DNA of 25,995 nt from Bacteroidales bacterium (GTDB lineage Bacteria; Bacteroidota; Bacteroidia; Bacteroidales; UBA1715), in NCBI GenBank assembly GCA_017618935.1, contig JAFZTG010000097.1:1-25995 (forward strand), written 5' to 3'. The notes below the pieces were generated by a model. That model saw only the letters and a program-made list of their open reading frames with translations, was not told where the DNA came from and did no database searches. This document shows, in pieces, positions 1 through 8,428 of the stretch. Both the position numbers and the translations under genes were made by a program. Positions within the stretch are counted from its first letter, which is position 1. The number at the start of each line of letters is the position of its first letter.

Positions 1-921
1 TATCCATATCCCGAAGAAATCGGAATCATTACCTATAGCGAATCAAGCAAGAACCTGATTGTTGCTTGGGAACGTACTATCGACGTGAATACGGTAAGTT
101 ACCAAGTAGAACGCAAGATTAACGACACACAATGGGAAAAAGTCGGCGACGTTGTTCCATTCTCCGATTTCGGAATCGTGGTTGACGAAGCTACTAACTT
201 CGAAGGTCGTGCCTACAATTATCGTCTGTTGACAACCGACGGTTGTAACAACACGGCAACGAGCGGCGTATATCGTTCGTCATTCATTCAGTCGGTAAAA
301 ACACAAGATGGAAATTATGGCGTAAATTGGTGGACGTACAAGTCACCTCGTCAAGGAAATGTTGTCGGCAGTTACCTGTTACGAAAAACCGACCCGTCAT
401 TGCATGCCGATGGGCTTATAGAAGGCTATGAAGTAATTGATAATTTCTCATCGGAAGACGACTTTATTGGCTGGACCGACACCGAAGGTTCGTTGAAGCC
501 TGGAGATATGGTTCGCGTGGCATTTGCGTTAGACGAAACCGTTTATGAAAATGCCGTGAAAGATACCGATGGTAACGTTATTGAGCTTCAGACTAAGGCC
601 GAATCTGGACCATTCTCTATCGCTATCAGTAACATTGCCGAAGTTGAAAATACCGATGCTATTGAAAGTCTGTTCCCTGCCGACGTGGCTGTATATCCTA
701 CGATTGTGAAGGATGTAATCAACATTGCCCTTGTTGCATACGACTACAATAATTTCACAATAGAAGTGCTTGACGCAAACGGCAAAGTCGTTGCCAAAAC
801 ACAAACTGGCGATATTGTGAAAGCTGTCGTACAAATTCCGGCAAGCGAACTTTCGCAAGGTATTTATACAGTGAAATTGTCGGCTGACGATGCAGTGAAA
901 ACGGTGAAGGTTGTGAAATAA
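1..921 (+). CDS. T9SS-secreted protein, C-terminal part (FN3-like plus type A sorting domain), 5' truncated
   Basis: This is the 3' end of a secreted or surface protein. The frame is open from base 1 and gives 306 residues before the TAA. A GTG at 85 lies inside continuous coding sequence, so it is not the start. Residues 1 to about 100 look like a fibronectin type III-like beta domain (pattern VAWERTIDVNTVSYQVERK, then YNYRLLTTDGCNN). The last ~78 residues, from VAVYPT at 229-234, match the T9SS type A sorting domain (Por_Secre_tail): a short beta-rich module with LDANGKVV, then LSQGIYTVKL, ending in a basic-hydrophobic TVKVVK. In known systems this domain directs export through the T9SS and is removed on surface attachment. 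The presence of gldKLMN and porP in the same window fits. The catalytic or binding function lies in the missing 5' part and cannot be told. It converges on the ATPase gene. Confidence 0.9.
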   Translation, partial: YPYPEEIGIITYSESSKNLIVAWERTIDVNTVSYQVERKINDTQWEKVGDVVPFSDFGIVVDEATNFEGRAYNYRLLTTDGCNNTATSGVYRSSFIQSVKTQDGNYGVNWWTYKSPRQGNVVGSYLLRKTDPSLHADGLIEGYEVIDNFSSEDDFIGWTDTEGSLKPGDMVRVAFALDETVYENAVKDTDGNVIELQTKAESGPFSIAISNIAEVENTDAIESLFPADVAVYPTIVKDVINIALVAYDYNNFTIEVLDANGKVVAKTQTGDIVKAVVQIPASELSQGIYTVKLSADDAVKTVKVVK

Positions 922-1112
922 ACGACCTTCATCGAACTCACTTTTTACAAATCATAGAGTAATAACTCAAATCCAGAGGGATTGCCTATTTGTGCAAGTT
1001 TATGAAAAATAACAATACCTCATCTTCAAGATTCTGTATTATTCTTCCCACACAATGGTAACGTCTTTAAATTGAATGGGAAATCGCCACTTATGTAGGT
1101 AATAAGATTGTT

Positions 1113-1141
1113 GCGTACCTAAAGGCACGCATTTTCTTTTT
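1113..1141 (+). terminator. possible weak intrinsic terminator in the convergent gap
   Basis: An imperfect hairpin, GCGT-A-CC-TAAA-GG-C-ACGC (1113-1130), is followed by a T-rich stretch ATTTTCTTTTT. It lies about 190 bases after the stop of the left-edge gene, in the 263-base gap before the convergent ATPase stop. The stem is short with one mismatch, so this is tentative. Nothing else recognisable lies in 922-1184. Confidence 0.3.
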
Positions 1142-1184
1142 GATTTCATTTTTCAATAGGAATGGTAGTGTGGTACCTATGTTT

Positions 1185-2552
1185 TTATAACGCACACCAG
1201 ACCATATATGGCGGAATTTTGATACAATCGTCATCTATTGAAAACATCTTGGGATGTATAATGAATGATTCTCCTATTTTGCTTGAAAATTTTTGGTGAA
1301 ATTTGGTTAACGATGTTGTTGAATAATTTTTTGAGGATTTTACTTCAATAGGATATACTTTAAAATTCATTTTGCTTTCGTTGGACAAAAGGAAATCTAT
1401 TTCCATAGAATTTCTGTGCTTTTCTTTGTCGTATTCATTGTAAAAATAGAGTTTCTTCCCTTTTGCCCGAATCATTTGAGCTACAGCGTTTTCGTAAATC
1501 ATACCTTCATTGAGCGAAAGTCTTCCGTTCATTATGTTTTTGTATAATTCGTTTGAAGCCAATTCATTTTCGTTGAATGCCAAGCTAACCAATAATCCTG
1601 TATCTCCCATATAACATTTTACCTGAGAAACGTTTTTGTTGAGAGCAAAACCAATATTGGGATCGTTGCATTTATAACAAAGGTTACAAATCATAGAGTC
1701 ATCAAGCCAAAACAATGGCTCGTCATATTTTGCAAATGTCGCGGAACCACTTTCGTCAAATCGCGTTAGTTCAATCTTTTTTTCATGAGTAGAAAGGGCT
1801 CCGGGAATGTTGTCGAACAATGCAGACACCTTGGAATTATAGCGTCGAGAAGATTTTTTTATATCATCTTGATAGAGCGATAAAATGTCCCGTTTTTCTA
1901 CGTCGCTTGCCGAAAAATCACAATCATTCTCAATATAGGCGACAATACTTTGGGGCATACCACCAACCAACATATATTCACGGAAAATACGCATTGCCTT
2001 ATTGTGAACCGCTACATCAAGCGGTTTTTGCTTCTGCCAACAATTTTGTATGTATTCAAGAAGTACATCTTCTCCACGTGCCTTGGCAAATTCCTCAAAA
2101 TCACAAGGATACATTTTTATTTTCCGTTCTTCCGAAGGAATAGTAATATCGGAGACATTCTCTTGTATGGAAATGAGAGAACCTGTTTCTATGAAATCAT
2201 ATCGTCCGTCGGCGACCAAATATTTTACGGCTTCACGAGCTTTGGGAAACTTCTGTACTTCGTCAAAAATTATCAAAGATTCTCGTCGATACAGTCGCAC
2301 TCCATATTCCAACGAGATTGTCTGATAAAATATATCAAGATTGGTTAGGTTTTGTAGAAAATTGTCAGTGATGCGCTTTGATACATTCGCAAAATCTATC
2401 AATACGTATGATTTGTATGCTTGTTCTCCAAATCTTTTCGCAATCGTTGATTTTCCAATCCGTCTTGCTCCTTCTATCATAAGAGCTTTGCTACCATTGG
2501 TCGTTTTTTTCCAATCAAGAAGTTTATTATATATGCTTCGTTCTATATTCAT
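1185..2552 (-). CDS. AAA family ATPase with C-terminal DUF4143
   Basis: A 455-residue stand-alone P-loop ATPase of the AAA_14/DUF4143 type, common in Bacteroidota and archaea and of unknown biological role. Walker A is GARRIGKST at residues 28-36 and Walker B is LIIFDE at 93-98, followed by VQKFPKA; ETGS near 122 fits a sensor position. The C-terminal third holds IDFLL, then PIEVKSSKNYST, a spacing that recalls the degenerate PD-(D/E)xK nuclease-like fold described for DUF4143. The open frame extends to a TTG at 2573, but ATG at 2552 (MNIERSIYN) places the domain start as in relatives, so I use it. The gene is alone: 177 bases separate it from murA upstream on the same strand, and it converges on the left-edge secreted protein. 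Whether the nuclease-like domain is active is unknown. Confidence 0.85.
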   Translation of the reverse strand: MNIERSIYNKLLDWKKTTNGSKALMIEGARRIGKSTIAKRFGEQAYKSYVLIDFANVSKRITDNFLQNLTNLDIFYQTISLEYGVRLYRRESLIIFDEVQKFPKAREAVKYLVADGRYDFIETGSLISIQENVSDITIPSEERKIKMYPCDFEEFAKARGEDVLLEYIQNCWQKQKPLDVAVHNKAMRIFREYMLVGGMPQSIVAYIENDCDFSASDVEKRDILSLYQDDIKKSSRRYNSKVSALFDNIPGALSTHEKKIELTRFDESGSATFAKYDEPLFWLDDSMICNLCYKCNDPNIGFALNKNVSQVKCYMGDTGLLVSLAFNENELASNELYKNIMNGRLSLNEGMIYENAVAQMIRAKGKKLYFYNEYDKEKHRNSMEIDFLLSNESKMNFKVYPIEVKSSKNYSTTSLTKFHQKFSSKIGESFIIHPKMFSIDDDCIKIPPYMVWCAL

Positions 2553-2697
2553 AAAATACGTATTTCTTAACAATGCGCAAGATACATTTTTTCCGAATCA
2601 ATAGCAATACGCAGGGTAATTTTTATACAAATTGACAATAGTACGCAAAGTATTACGCTTGTATTACAAATATCATGTCAAGTTAGAAAAAACTAAC

Positions 2698-2736
2698 AAA
2701 AAAAAGAGGAATACGAGCGAACTAATCCCTTAGTTC
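2698..2736 (-). terminator. possible terminator overlapping the murA stop
   Basis: On the minus strand the last codons of murA form a perfect 7-bp hairpin, GAACTAA-GGGA-TTAGTTC (2736-2719), with the TAA stop inside the left arm. A run of eight T follows at 2705-2698, but 13 bases separate it from the stem, so it is not a textbook intrinsic terminator. Confidence 0.3.
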
Positions 2737-4037
2737 ATTCTGATTATTTCCGCGCCGATTGCGTTCAGTCGTTTGTCAATATCCTGATATCCTCGGTCTA
2801 TTTGCTCAATGTTACTAATAGTGCTTACGCCTTGTGCCGACATTGCCGCAATGAGCAAGGCCACACCAGCACGGATGTCGGGCGACGCCATATTGGTGGC
2901 ACGAAGCTTTTGTTTATTGCCCAAACCTATAACCGTTGCTCTATGCGGATCGCACAAAATAATCTTGCAACCCATATCAATCAATTTATCGACGAAAAAC
3001 AAACGGCTCTCAAACATTTTTTGATGAATCAGCACGCTTCCCACAGCTTGCGTGGCAACTACCAAGAATACACTCAACAAGTCGGGTGTCAATCCTGGCC
3101 AAGGAGCATCGGAAATATTCATAATGGAGCCGTCAATAAACGACGGTATCGTATAGGTTTCTTGAGCTGGAATATAAATGTCGTCGTTACGTTTTTCAAA
3201 TTTCACACCCAAACGTGAAAATGCCGACGGAATAATTCCTAAATCGGGATATGATACATTCTTGATGGTAATTTCCGAACCTGTCATTGCTGCCAAACCC
3301 ATAAAACTGCCAACCTCAATCATATCGGGAAGAATCGTATGCTCACAACCGCCTAAATGGTCAACTCCCTCGATTGTCAGCAAATTTGAGGCGATTCCGC
3401 TGATTTTTGCGCCCATCTTGTTCAACATCTTGCATAATTGCTGAACGTATGGCTCGCACGCAGCATTGTAAATCGTCGTCGTTCCTTCTGCCATCACAGC
3501 AGCCATCACGATATTAGCTGTTCCCGTAACCGATGCCTCGTCAAGCAACATATATGTTCCTTTCAAATGTTCGCCCGAAACGGTAAAAGTGCTTGTTTCC
3601 TGATTAAAGGCAAACGTAGCACCTAAATTTTGGAAACCGATAAAGTGTGTGTCCAAACGACGACGACCAATCTTATCGCCACCAGGACTTGAGATAAACC
3701 CCTTGCCAAATCGTGCCAACAGCGGTCCGACCAGCATAATGGAGCCACGTAATGTCTTCGATTTTTCCTGAAAATCCTTCGATGTCAAATAATCCAAATT
3801 GACATCGTCGGCTTGAAACTTGTAATCGTTTGTACCTAATTGAGTTACCTTTACACCAAGACTCATTAGCAACTCTATCAGATTCATCACATCTCGAATC
3901 TTCGGAATGTTTTTAATTACAATTGGTTCTTTGGTCAGAAGCACTGCCGACAAAACCTGTAACGCCTCGTTCTTTGCACCCTGCGGATACAAATCGCCTT
4001 GTAATTTTTTCCCTCCGGTAATTCGAAATACAGCCAT
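2730..4037 (-). CDS. murA: UDP-N-acetylglucosamine 1-carboxyvinyltransferase MurA (Cys-to-Asp type)
   Basis: MurA transfers enolpyruvate from phosphoenolpyruvate to UDP-GlcNAc, the first committed cytoplasmic step of peptidoglycan synthesis. The 435 residues are the usual length for the family. KN at 22-23 matches the conserved substrate-binding Lys-Asn, and TLRGSIMLVGPLLARFG at 95-111 is the conserved N-terminal-domain segment. The active-site loop reads SPGGDKIGRRRLDTH, so the catalytic Cys (Cys115 in Escherichia coli) is Asp121 here. Asp at this site is known in Mycobacterium and Chlamydia, keeps activity, and prevents covalent inactivation by fosfomycin. The gene starts two bases after the DUF4290 stop, so the two are very likely on one transcript and translationally coupled. 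It closes the M23-pcrA-DUF4290-murA unit. Confidence 0.97.
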   Translation of the reverse strand: MAVFRITGGKKLQGDLYPQGAKNEALQVLSAVLLTKEPIVIKNIPKIRDVMNLIELLMSLGVKVTQLGTNDYKFQADDVNLDYLTSKDFQEKSKTLRGSIMLVGPLLARFGKGFISSPGGDKIGRRRLDTHFIGFQNLGATFAFNQETSTFTVSGEHLKGTYMLLDEASVTGTANIVMAAVMAEGTTTIYNAACEPYVQQLCKMLNKMGAKISGIASNLLTIEGVDHLGGCEHTILPDMIEVGSFMGLAAMTGSEITIKNVSYPDLGIIPSAFSRLGVKFEKRNDDIYIPAQETYTIPSFIDGSIMNISDAPWPGLTPDLLSVFLVVATQAVGSVLIHQKMFESRLFFVDKLIDMGCKIILCDPHRATVIGLGNKQKLRATNMASPDIRAGVALLIAAMSAQGVSTISNIEQIDRGYQDIDKRLNAIGAEIIRMN

Positions 4038-4039
4038 AA

Positions 4040-4702
4040 TTACATTGGTTTTTTATTGTTATTATTGTTGTTTCTGTTATTATTTTTCTTGCCTTGGTTA
4101 TTGTTGTTATTCTTTTTCTTGAAATTGTTTCTTTTTTGCATTCCCATCATTCCACCTCCTTGAACCGAAACATTCATCAACTTCACATCTTCGGGCAAGC
4201 TCAAACGTCCTTGGGACAAGCGTAGCAAGTCGCTCACAATAATCTCGTCTGTAACCGATTTCTGATTCCAAAGCACATAATTTCGCTTCATATTGTTGGC
4301 AATCATACGCACCAACACATCTTTTTCCTCACCATCGGGCAATTCCACAGCTGCCTTAATCATTCGTTCCACCGTGTAACCATAATGACGGAAACGAATA
4401 TCATTCAAATTGTATTGCAATCTCTCTGGCTTTGGCAAATCTGTCACCTTTGTGATAGGAAAAGGAAAATCCACATCCAACTTATATTCGCACATTTCAG
4501 CCAAAAAATTCCACATTTTTTGACGATAATCCTTCGTTTCTCGAACAGCAGGATTCATATTGACCATGATAGAGACTAATTCTTTCGCCGCTTCCGTACG
4601 TCTTTCTCTATCGTCAATTGTCAACAAATAATCTGCCATCATTTGCACATTCCTACCATATTCAGGGAGAATGAGTGGTTGTTTTGTAGTATTATATTCC
4701 AT
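4040..4702 (-). CDS. DUF4290 family protein with Asn/Lys-rich tail
   Basis: A 220-residue protein of a Bacteroidota-restricted family of unknown function (DUF4290). Residues 1 to ~180 are a predicted helical globular domain: an N-terminal YNTTKQPLILPEYGRN, then RRTEAAKELVSIMVNMNP, then FPFPITKVTDLPKPERL. No catalytic motif and no signal peptide is visible, so it is probably cytoplasmic. Residues 185-220 form a low-complexity tail of Asn and Lys with a few Arg, Gln and Gly, strongly basic, of the kind that often contacts RNA or acidic surfaces (inference). The gene lies 31 bases after pcrA and 2 bases before murA. DUF4290 genes next to murA are a recurring arrangement in this phylum, which hints at a link to cell-wall synthesis but does not prove it. 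Confidence 0.85.
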   Translation of the reverse strand: MEYNTTKQPLILPEYGRNVQMMADYLLTIDDRERRTEAAKELVSIMVNMNPAVRETKDYRQKMWNFLAEMCEYKLDVDFPFPITKVTDLPKPERLQYNLNDIRFRHYGYTVERMIKAAVELPDGEEKDVLVRMIANNMKRNYVLWNQKSVTDEIIVSDLLRLSQGRLSLPEDVKLMNVSVQGGGMMGMQKRNNFKKKNNNNNQGKKNNNRNNNNNNKKPM

Positions 4703-4733
4703 CTATAAATTTTTTTCAAAAATAACAAAACAT

Positions 4734-7130
4734 TCAATTTTCTACTAATTGTAGTTTCGCAAATTTCAACAATAACTTTTTATCGCCCCAATTTTCAAAG
4801 GAAATGATTGCCGATGCATTGGCATCTTCCCCTGTCCGTTCTTTCACAATGCCAAATCCGAATTTGCTGTGATACACCCTTTTCCCTTCTTGAATCTCCG
4901 ACATATCGGCCGGTGCGCTCAGCGTCGGTTGGTTTTGTGGTTTATTATACGACGCAAATGGTTTCTCTTTTTCGGAACTATAACCTGAAAAAGCTGGTTT
5001 GGTAGATTGTATTGAACTTCGTATCCCTTCGTGTCCAGTTGATGAATACGAACTAAATTGTATTTTCTGTTCGCCCGCCGACGCAAATCGTTGTTTAAAC
5101 GAAGGATTCGCCTGTGACTGACGGAAAGAATTAAACGTTGACGAATTGCCAAACGGTGACGAAATTCTTTTGACCGAACCCATCAAATATTTGGGGTCTA
5201 TTTCTGCCAAAAAACGACTTGGCGGATTTGACGCTAAATTACCATATTTTCTTCTCGAGTTGGCATACGACATCGTAAGAGTCCTCATTGCCCTTGTCAT
5301 TGCCACATAACACAATCTTCGCTCCTCTTCTACAGCCGACTGGCTTTGCACACTCATTGCCGACGGGAAAATATCTTCCTCAATTCCCACCAAGAAACAA
5401 TGCTTAAATTCCAAGCCCTTCGCGGCGTGAACCGTCATAAGCAAAACCTTGTTGGGATTCTCAACCTCGTCTTCGTCCAAATCTGTCATCAAGGCAATTT
5501 TCTCCATATAATTGTGCAACGCAATGGAATCGGGATCCATCTCGTTTTCCACAAATTCTTTCGCACCATTCAAAAGTTCATTGACGTTATTTATCTTATC
5601 ATTCGCTTCATCCCTATCGTGATCTTTCCGAATTGCCTCGTTAATACTGATTTTCTCAACTATCCTATTCAGCAAAGAATATGCGTCGGCCGTAGGTTCG
5701 TCGTCCATAAAACTTTGAATTAAGGCAACAAACTCGGTGATTTTTTGCTTTGTCGCGGCAGAAAATATACTTCCCGTTTTTTCTATCTGCGATAAAACAA
5801 CCCATTGCGGAACGGAATTCGTCGTGGCAATTGCTGCAACTTTCTCCATCGTCGTGTTTCCAATTCCACGAGCAGGATAATTGACAATTCTCGTAAGTGC
5901 TATTTCGTCTTGCGGATTTATAATGACACGTGCATACGCCAAAATATCCTTTATTTCCTTTCTCTGGAAAAACGACATTCCTTTCACGATTTTGCATGGG
6001 ATACGCCTTCTATTCAGCGCTTCTTCCAAAATACGCGATTGTGCATTCGTTCTATACAAAATGGCAAAATCGCTATAATTTTCGCCTTCATCGACCTTTT
6101 CTGCAATGGCATCGGCAACCTTCTGCCCTTCTTCCATATCGGTAGCACATTCCATCAAATGAATCTTCTCCCCTTCCTCCAGTTCGGAATAGGTATTCTT
6201 GGGAATCTGGCGTTTATTTTTCAGAATCAGACTATTCGCCGCCTCCACAATCGTTTTGGTAGAACGATAATTTCGTTCCAACTTGAACAGACGATAGTCT
6301 TTGTAAATTCTGCTAAAGTTTAAGATATTCTCAATCCTTGCGCCACGGAACGAATAGATACTTTGCGCATCATCGCCCACAACACACAGATTATTTTCGG
6401 GCAACGACAATTTCTTTATAATCTGGAATTGACAACTATTCGTATCCTGATACTCGTCAACCAAAATATATCTAAAAATTGACTGGTATTTTTTTAGAAC
6501 TTCCTGATTCTTTTGAAACAACAAGTTCGTAAACAGCAACAAATCATCAAAATCCATTGAATTTGACTTTCTGCACAAGGACACGTATGTCTTATAAATT
6601 TCACCTACGGCAGGCATATTATTTATTCTGTCCTGTTTCCAGAAATCCGATGCCTCGTACATATCAGCCGTAATCATGTCGTTTTTCGCCTTCGAAATAA
6701 TCGGAGCAACCTTCGACGCCTTATAGGTATCCTTGTCAAGATTAAGATTTGATACAATTTGCGTAAGCAGTTTCTTAACGTCGTCGGTATCCAATATCGT
6801 GTAATTGGAATCATATCCTGGCAATGAAACTGCTTCCATGCGCAGTATTTTCGCAAAAATAGAGTGAAAAGTACCCATATGTAACCCACCGGCAACAGCA
6901 GGACCGACAATTCGTACCACACGGTCTTTCATTTCTGCAGCGGCCTTGTTGGTAAACGTCAATGCAAGAATGTTGCTCGCAGGCACGCCTAGCGACAATA
7001 AATATGCAATTCTATATGTCAGCACCCTCGTCTTGCCCGAGCCTGCTCCGGCAATTACCAAACAAGGACCGTCAACATTGCGTACCGCCTCCTGCTGACT
7101 GGGATTCAAGTCCGAGAACAAATCTTCCAT
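4734..7130 (-). CDS. pcrA: ATP-dependent DNA helicase, PcrA/UvrD family
   Basis: A superfamily 1A 3'-5' DNA helicase for repair and for conflicts between replication and transcription. It has 798 residues. The Q motif LNPSQQEAV is at 8-16, Walker A AGAGSGKT at 27-34, motif II DEYQDTN at 225-231, motif III VVGDDAQSIYSFRGA at 250-264, motif V LMTVHAAKGLEF at 564-575 and motif VI CYVAMTRA at 607-614, all intact. Residues ~650-745 are a Ser/Gln/Phe-rich low-complexity linker. The last ~50 residues (VYHSKFGFGIVKERTG to FAKLQLV) match the Tudor-like C-terminal domain that binds RNA polymerase in PcrA and UvrD. The start ATG follows the M23 stop by three bases, pointing to a shared transcript. PcrA and UvrD cannot be separated here; the C-terminal domain and length suit either. 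Confidence 0.95.
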   Translation of the reverse strand: MEDLFSDLNPSQQEAVRNVDGPCLVIAGAGSGKTRVLTYRIAYLLSLGVPASNILALTFTNKAAAEMKDRVVRIVGPAVAGGLHMGTFHSIFAKILRMEAVSLPGYDSNYTILDTDDVKKLLTQIVSNLNLDKDTYKASKVAPIISKAKNDMITADMYEASDFWKQDRINNMPAVGEIYKTYVSLCRKSNSMDFDDLLLFTNLLFQKNQEVLKKYQSIFRYILVDEYQDTNSCQFQIIKKLSLPENNLCVVGDDAQSIYSFRGARIENILNFSRIYKDYRLFKLERNYRSTKTIVEAANSLILKNKRQIPKNTYSELEEGEKIHLMECATDMEEGQKVADAIAEKVDEGENYSDFAILYRTNAQSRILEEALNRRRIPCKIVKGMSFFQRKEIKDILAYARVIINPQDEIALTRIVNYPARGIGNTTMEKVAAIATTNSVPQWVVLSQIEKTGSIFSAATKQKITEFVALIQSFMDDEPTADAYSLLNRIVEKISINEAIRKDHDRDEANDKINNVNELLNGAKEFVENEMDPDSIALHNYMEKIALMTDLDEDEVENPNKVLLMTVHAAKGLEFKHCFLVGIEEDIFPSAMSVQSQSAVEEERRLCYVAMTRAMRTLTMSYANSRRKYGNLASNPPSRFLAEIDPKYLMGSVKRISSPFGNSSTFNSFRQSQANPSFKQRFASAGEQKIQFSSYSSTGHEGIRSSIQSTKPAFSGYSSEKEKPFASYNKPQNQPTLSAPADMSEIQEGKRVYHSKFGFGIVKERTGEDANASAIISFENWGDKKLLLKFAKLQLVEN

Positions 7131-7133
7131 TGG

Positions 7134-8345
7134 TTAAAACGATGCTAATTCTTTCACTAAACTATCTGCCAAAACGCGGAATTGTGGCATATCACTCTCC
7201 TTCACAGGATTCGTCGGAGGCGAAATCATTTTCAATGGATTTATCGGCGTACCATTTTTATACACACGAAAATCCAAATGTGGTCCAGTCGCCAAACCGG
7301 TACTTCCCACATAGCCAATCACTTGTCCCTGACGAACACGGCTACCCACACTCACCCCTTTGGCAAATTTCGACAAATGCATATACGAGGTTGAATACGA
7401 ATGTGCATGTTTTATAGTTATCATATTTCCTGCACCACCAGAATAGCAACGTTTTACCACGATCCCATCACCAATCGTATGCACTGGCGTTCCCGTAGGA
7501 GCAGCATAATCCACACCATGATGCGGTCTCACTATTTTTAACACAGGATGTTTACGAGCATTCGAGAAATATGATGATATTCTTGAATACTTCAGCGGTG
7601 CCTTCAAGAATACCTTTCGCGTAGATTTTCCATTTTGGTCAAAAAACTGCACAAATCCATCTTGCTCAAACGGAATGGCATAACAGTCATCGCCCAAATG
7701 ATTGAAAACGGCATATTTTATCTCCACATTGCCCGTAGGCACCGAATCCAAGTATTTTTCTTCATATACCACGTGGAAATTATCGCCTTTCTGCAATCCG
7801 AAGAAATCTATAGACCATGCATATATTTCTGAAAGATTCATAGCCAAATTCGCACTCAAGCCGTTATCCATCATTGCATTCCACAGTGACGACTGAATGG
7901 TTGCCTTAGCACGTTTCTCCACAGACGTAACTTCTTTCTGCCCTTTGTACGCACGAGGAACAGAATCTGTCAAATCATATACCAAATAATTTTCATCGGA
8001 ATATTCATAAATCAGGTACAACAAGGTTGTATCAGAGAAGATCTTGGTATAAGGTTTTTGTTTTAACCGACGACGAATGTTATAGATACTGTCTGACTGG
8101 GATAACAGAGCATTACACGTTTTTACATCCACTCCCGCATTAAGAAACAGAAGAGTAATATTCTCACCTCGTTTAACCGTATCGTTTATAACGGTCAAAT
8201 CATTCACCCGAATTTTATATAAATATACATCTTTCTCAACAGAATCCACAACCGTTTCTGTATTATCGGAAGAATCACCACCGCTACAAGAAATAAAAGC
8301 GAACGACAAAAAGAGAATATTTAATACTATACCTAACTTTTTCAT
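7134..8345 (-). CDS. M23 family peptidase-like lipoprotein (HxD variant)
   Basis: A 403-residue envelope lipoprotein with a LytM/M23 domain. The start is ATG at 8345 (MKKLGIVLNILFLSF); the frame is open further upstream to 8441, but that stretch contains the gldN terminator and would bury the signal peptide. The signal peptide ends in the lipobox FISC, with Cys20 as the lipidation site, followed by an acidic GGDSSDN stretch. Residues ~40-250 resemble the N-terminal region of OapA/Csd3-type M23 proteins. The M23 domain holds HHGVD (His275, Asp279), YMH (His323) and GPHLDF (His356, Asp358). Family members normally read GPHxHF, the second His being a zinc ligand; here it is Asp. It may still bind zinc, or it may be an inactive regulator of cell-wall amidases like EnvC/NlpD. 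It has its own promoter and heads the operon ending in murA. Confidence 0.9.
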   Translation of the reverse strand: MKKLGIVLNILFLSFAFISCSGGDSSDNTETVVDSVEKDVYLYKIRVNDLTVINDTVKRGENITLLFLNAGVDVKTCNALLSQSDSIYNIRRRLKQKPYTKIFSDTTLLYLIYEYSDENYLVYDLTDSVPRAYKGQKEVTSVEKRAKATIQSSLWNAMMDNGLSANLAMNLSEIYAWSIDFFGLQKGDNFHVVYEEKYLDSVPTGNVEIKYAVFNHLGDDCYAIPFEQDGFVQFFDQNGKSTRKVFLKAPLKYSRISSYFSNARKHPVLKIVRPHHGVDYAAPTGTPVHTIGDGIVVKRCYSGGAGNMITIKHAHSYSTSYMHLSKFAKGVSVGSRVRQGQVIGYVGSTGLATGPHLDFRVYKNGTPINPLKMISPPTNPVKESDMPQFRVLADSLVKELASF

Positions 8346-8363
8346 TGATTCAAATTTTCTGTG

Positions 8364-8390
8364 CAAATATAAAAAAAGAGGGTTCATCAA
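8364..8390 (-). promoter_or_regulatory. Bacteroidota-type promoter for the M23-pcrA-DUF4290-murA unit
   Basis: On the minus strand, TATATTTG at 8371-8364 is an exact match to the Bacteroidota -7 consensus TAnnTTTG. A TTG at 8390-8388, 16 bases upstream, could serve as the -33 element. The ATG of the M23 gene lies 18 bases after the -7 box, giving a very short leader. The -33 candidate falls at the loop of the gldN terminator, and the -7 box begins in its T-tract. Confidence 0.6.
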
Positions 8391-8406
8391 GTATGATGAA
8401 CCCTCT
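8371..8406 (-). terminator. intrinsic terminator of the porP-gldKLMN operon
   Basis: On the minus strand a perfect 13-bp stem AGAGGGTTCATCA / TGATGAACCCTCT (8406-8394 and 8389-8377) encloses a 4-base loop TACT. The T-rich run ends at 8371, directly after the stem. It starts 22 bases after the gldN stop. This is the strongest terminator in the window and marks the end of the T9SS operon. Confidence 0.9.
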
Positions 8407-8428
8407 ATAATTATCAACAGAATATTGT

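Noticed and set aside
85..921. A GTG start at 85 for the left-edge gene
   Set aside because: The same frame is open to base 1 and upstream codons continue the beta-domain sequence, so the gene is truncated by the window edge.
2682..2697. Inverted repeat GTTAG-A6-CTAAC as terminator
   Set aside because: The stem is only five A/T-rich pairs and no T-tract follows directly on the minus strand.
4043..4150. Asn/Lys codon-rich tract as a phase-variable simple repeat
   Set aside because: AAT and AAC codons alternate with Lys, Arg, Gln and Gly codons; there is no uniform repeat unit likely to slip.
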